Shown piece by piece: positions 6,296 through 6,984 of a stretch of 6,984 bases of DNA; position 1 is the first letter of the stretch, and each line of letters begins with the position of its first letter. Below the pieces are notes generated by a model, which ran no database searches, was not told the DNA's origin, and saw nothing but the letters and a program-made list of their open reading frames with translations. The position numbers and the translations under genes are program-made. The DNA is taken from NCBI GenBank assembly GCA_938018045.1, contig CALIIP010000247.1:1-6984 (forward strand), in the 5' to 3' direction. This DNA comes from an uncultured Flavobacteriaceae bacterium. GTDB lineage: Bacteria > Bacteroidota > Bacteroidia > Flavobacteriales > Flavobacteriaceae.

Positions 6296-6374
6296 GTTCG
6301 GGTTTTTGAAAATTAGGAAGTCATATTCAAAAACAACTTATCATTTAAGTAACCGAATTTTAGAGCTAGCTTCC
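6296..6374 (+). ncRNA. Candidate structured leader or RNA: three-way junction with possible pseudoknot
   Basis: Three nested perfect stems fit together tightly. P1 pairs TTCGG (6297-6301) with CCGAA (6353-6357). P2 pairs GTTTTTGAA (6302-6310) with TTCAAAAAC (6326-6334). P3 pairs ACTTA (6336-6340) with TAAGT (6346-6350). Junction linkers are 0, 1 and 2 nt. The P2 loop carries GGAAG (6316-6320), complementary to CTTCC (6370-6374) downstream of P1, which would make a loop-to-tail pseudoknot. The segment ends about 80 nt before the acidic-tail gene, so it could be a cis-regulatory leader or an independent RNA. It matches no riboswitch class that I recognise. Short stems arise easily in A+T-rich DNA, so support is moderate at best. 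Confidence 0.35.
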
Positions 6375-6397
6375 GTAAAGATAATTCCTTTTTATTC

Positions 6398-6415
6398 CAC
6401 AATATTTTTATTGTG
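6398..6415. promoter_or_regulatory. 7-bp inverted repeat upstream of the acidic-tail gene
   Basis: CACAATA (6398-6404) and TATTGTG (6409-6415) form a perfect inverted repeat with a TTTT spacer, 41 bp before the ATG at 6457. It could be an operator for a dimeric regulator, or a weak hairpin; the tract after it is pyrimidine-rich (CATTCCTCTTTTT), so attenuation is also possible. TATTTTTA inside it is one base off the -7 element. Confidence 0.3.
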
Positions 6416-6456
6416 CATTCCTCTTTTTATTAAATTCCAAAATAATCTTTAATCAT

Positions 6457-6765
6457 ATGAAACGAATAATTGTTGATTATACCAAACTGAATGATGAAAT
6501 TTTAGATCTGATTGTTGAAGAATATCCAGATGGATATGACTATGAAAACATCATTTCTTTTAAAAATGCTAAAAACGAAACTGTTGAAGCATTAGAAATT
6601 AGAACTGACGAAATAATCTATTTAGTTAAGGTTGGAGTTCGCTTGACAGAGGCTTTAGAAAATCATGCTGAAGAAGATGAAGACGAAGACGACGATGAAG
6701 AAGTTGAAGATGAAGACTTGGATTTAGACGAAATCGCTGACGAAGACGATTTTGATGACGAATAA
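6457..6765 (+). CDS. Small conserved flavobacterial protein with acidic C-terminal tail, function unknown
   Basis: 102 residues, complete. Residues 1-68 look like a small alpha/beta domain (MKRIIVDYTKLNDEILDLIV, then EEYPDGYDYENIISFKNAKNE and EALEIRTDEIIYLVKVGVRL). From residue 71 onward nearly every residue is Asp or Glu, with only a few Val, Leu, Ile, Ala or Phe, giving a strongly negative, probably disordered tail. There is no signal peptide or membrane segment, so it should be cytoplasmic. Similar flavobacterial proteins are, as I remember, sometimes labelled DNA primase, but no primase motif is visible and that name is not supported. The acidic tail would suit binding to a basic partner such as a ribosomal or DNA-binding protein; this is inference. 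It is followed 20 bp later by another small gene, so the two are probably co-transcribed. The 5' region holds the possible structured leader and an inverted repeat. Confidence 0.85.
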   Translation: MKRIIVDYTKLNDEILDLIVEEYPDGYDYENIISFKNAKNETVEALEIRTDEIIYLVKVGVRLTEALENHAEEDEDEDDDEEVEDEDLDLDEIADEDDFDDE

Positions 6766-6785
6766 TTATTATTAATTTATAAAAA

Positions 6786-6984
6786 ATGGAAACAGCAGTT
6801 TTTGAATCGTATAATGATGGCTTATACACATTTATACTTAATAACGGAAGTGATTGTGTTTTTGAAGAAATACAACAAAAAGCTTTATCTAAGTACGATT
6901 TAAAGAATGACACTTCTTTTGTCGGAAAAGAATTTCAAATTCGTTTTTCTGAAGTCTTAATTGATATCAATAAAGACATTGTCG
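6786..6984 (+). CDS. Small conserved hypothetical protein (partial, 3' end beyond window)
   Basis: ATG at 6786 opens a frame of 66 complete codons up to the window edge. The visible part begins METAVFESYNDGLYTFILNN, continues with GSDCVFEEIQQKALSKYDL and ends in VGKEFQIRFSEVLIDINKD. The alternating pattern suggests a small, mostly beta domain, soluble and without a signal peptide. It starts 20 bp after the stop of the acidic-tail gene, with A-rich sequence right before the ATG as is common in this phylum, so an operon with that gene is likely. I recall this pair as a recurring neighbourhood in Flavobacteriaceae, but no function is known to me. Full length cannot be seen. Confidence 0.75.
   Translation, partial: METAVFESYNDGLYTFILNNGSDCVFEEIQQKALSKYDLKNDTSFVGKEFQIRFSEVLIDINKDIV

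Noticed and set aside
6457..6765. Calling the acidic-tail protein a DNA primase
   Set aside because: No zinc-binding or TOPRIM motif is present and the protein has only 102 residues; the name seems to be an inherited mislabel.
1..6984. Mobile element, phage, CRISPR, tRNA or toxin-antitoxin system
   Set aside because: No transposase, terminal repeats, direct-repeat array, cloverleaf or toxin-like pair was found on either strand.

Overview
The window looks like chromosomal DNA from a member of the Flavobacteriaceae (phylum Bacteroidota). The evidence is the strong A+T bias, the absence of Shine-Dalgarno sites before the genes, several matches to the Bacteroidota -7 promoter element TAnnTTTG, short lipoprotein signals with charged residues after the lipobox cysteine, and EF4/DusB proteins of flavobacterial type. 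No mobile element, phage gene, CRISPR array, tRNA or rRNA is visible.

Layout. Positions 1-2829 hold a minus-strand cluster transcribed toward position 1: an M28 zinc peptidase lipoprotein with a C-terminal PDZ domain (1609-2829), the tRNA-dihydrouridine synthase dusB with a TTG start (575-1555), and a DUF4230 membrane-anchored protein that runs off the left edge (1-545). The gaps are short (53 and 29 bp), so this is probably one operon. A 45-bp divergent spacer separates it from a plus-strand lipoprotein built of PD40/TolB-like beta-propeller repeats (2875-3972), which ends at a strong intrinsic terminator. Plus-strand lepA (EF4, 4098-5894) follows with its own promoter. A 562-bp gap (5895-6456) comes next, then two plus-strand genes of unknown function: a small protein with a very acidic tail (6457-6765) and the 5' part of a second small protein (6786-6984, cut by the window edge).

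How the parts fit. LepA/EF4 and DusB are translation housekeeping functions (ribosome and tRNA). The M28 peptidase and the PD40 protein are probably both exported lipoproteins and are transcribed divergently from one spacer. The centre of that spacer is a perfect 18-bp inverted repeat that places a TAnnTTTG element on each strand, so one symmetric site could fire both ways.

The least ordinary part is the 5895-6456 gap. It holds (a) a classic intrinsic terminator that works only on the minus strand although the genes on both sides are plus-strand, with a minus-strand TAnnTTTG element just upstream, which together outline a small RNA of about 68 nt; (b) a very A+T-rich stretch; and (c) a compact plus-strand fold at about 6296-6374 with a three-way junction and a possible loop-to-tail pseudoknot, which could be a cis-regulatory leader of the acidic-tail gene or a separate RNA. 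Both RNA proposals come from reading the sequence and have no comparative support here.
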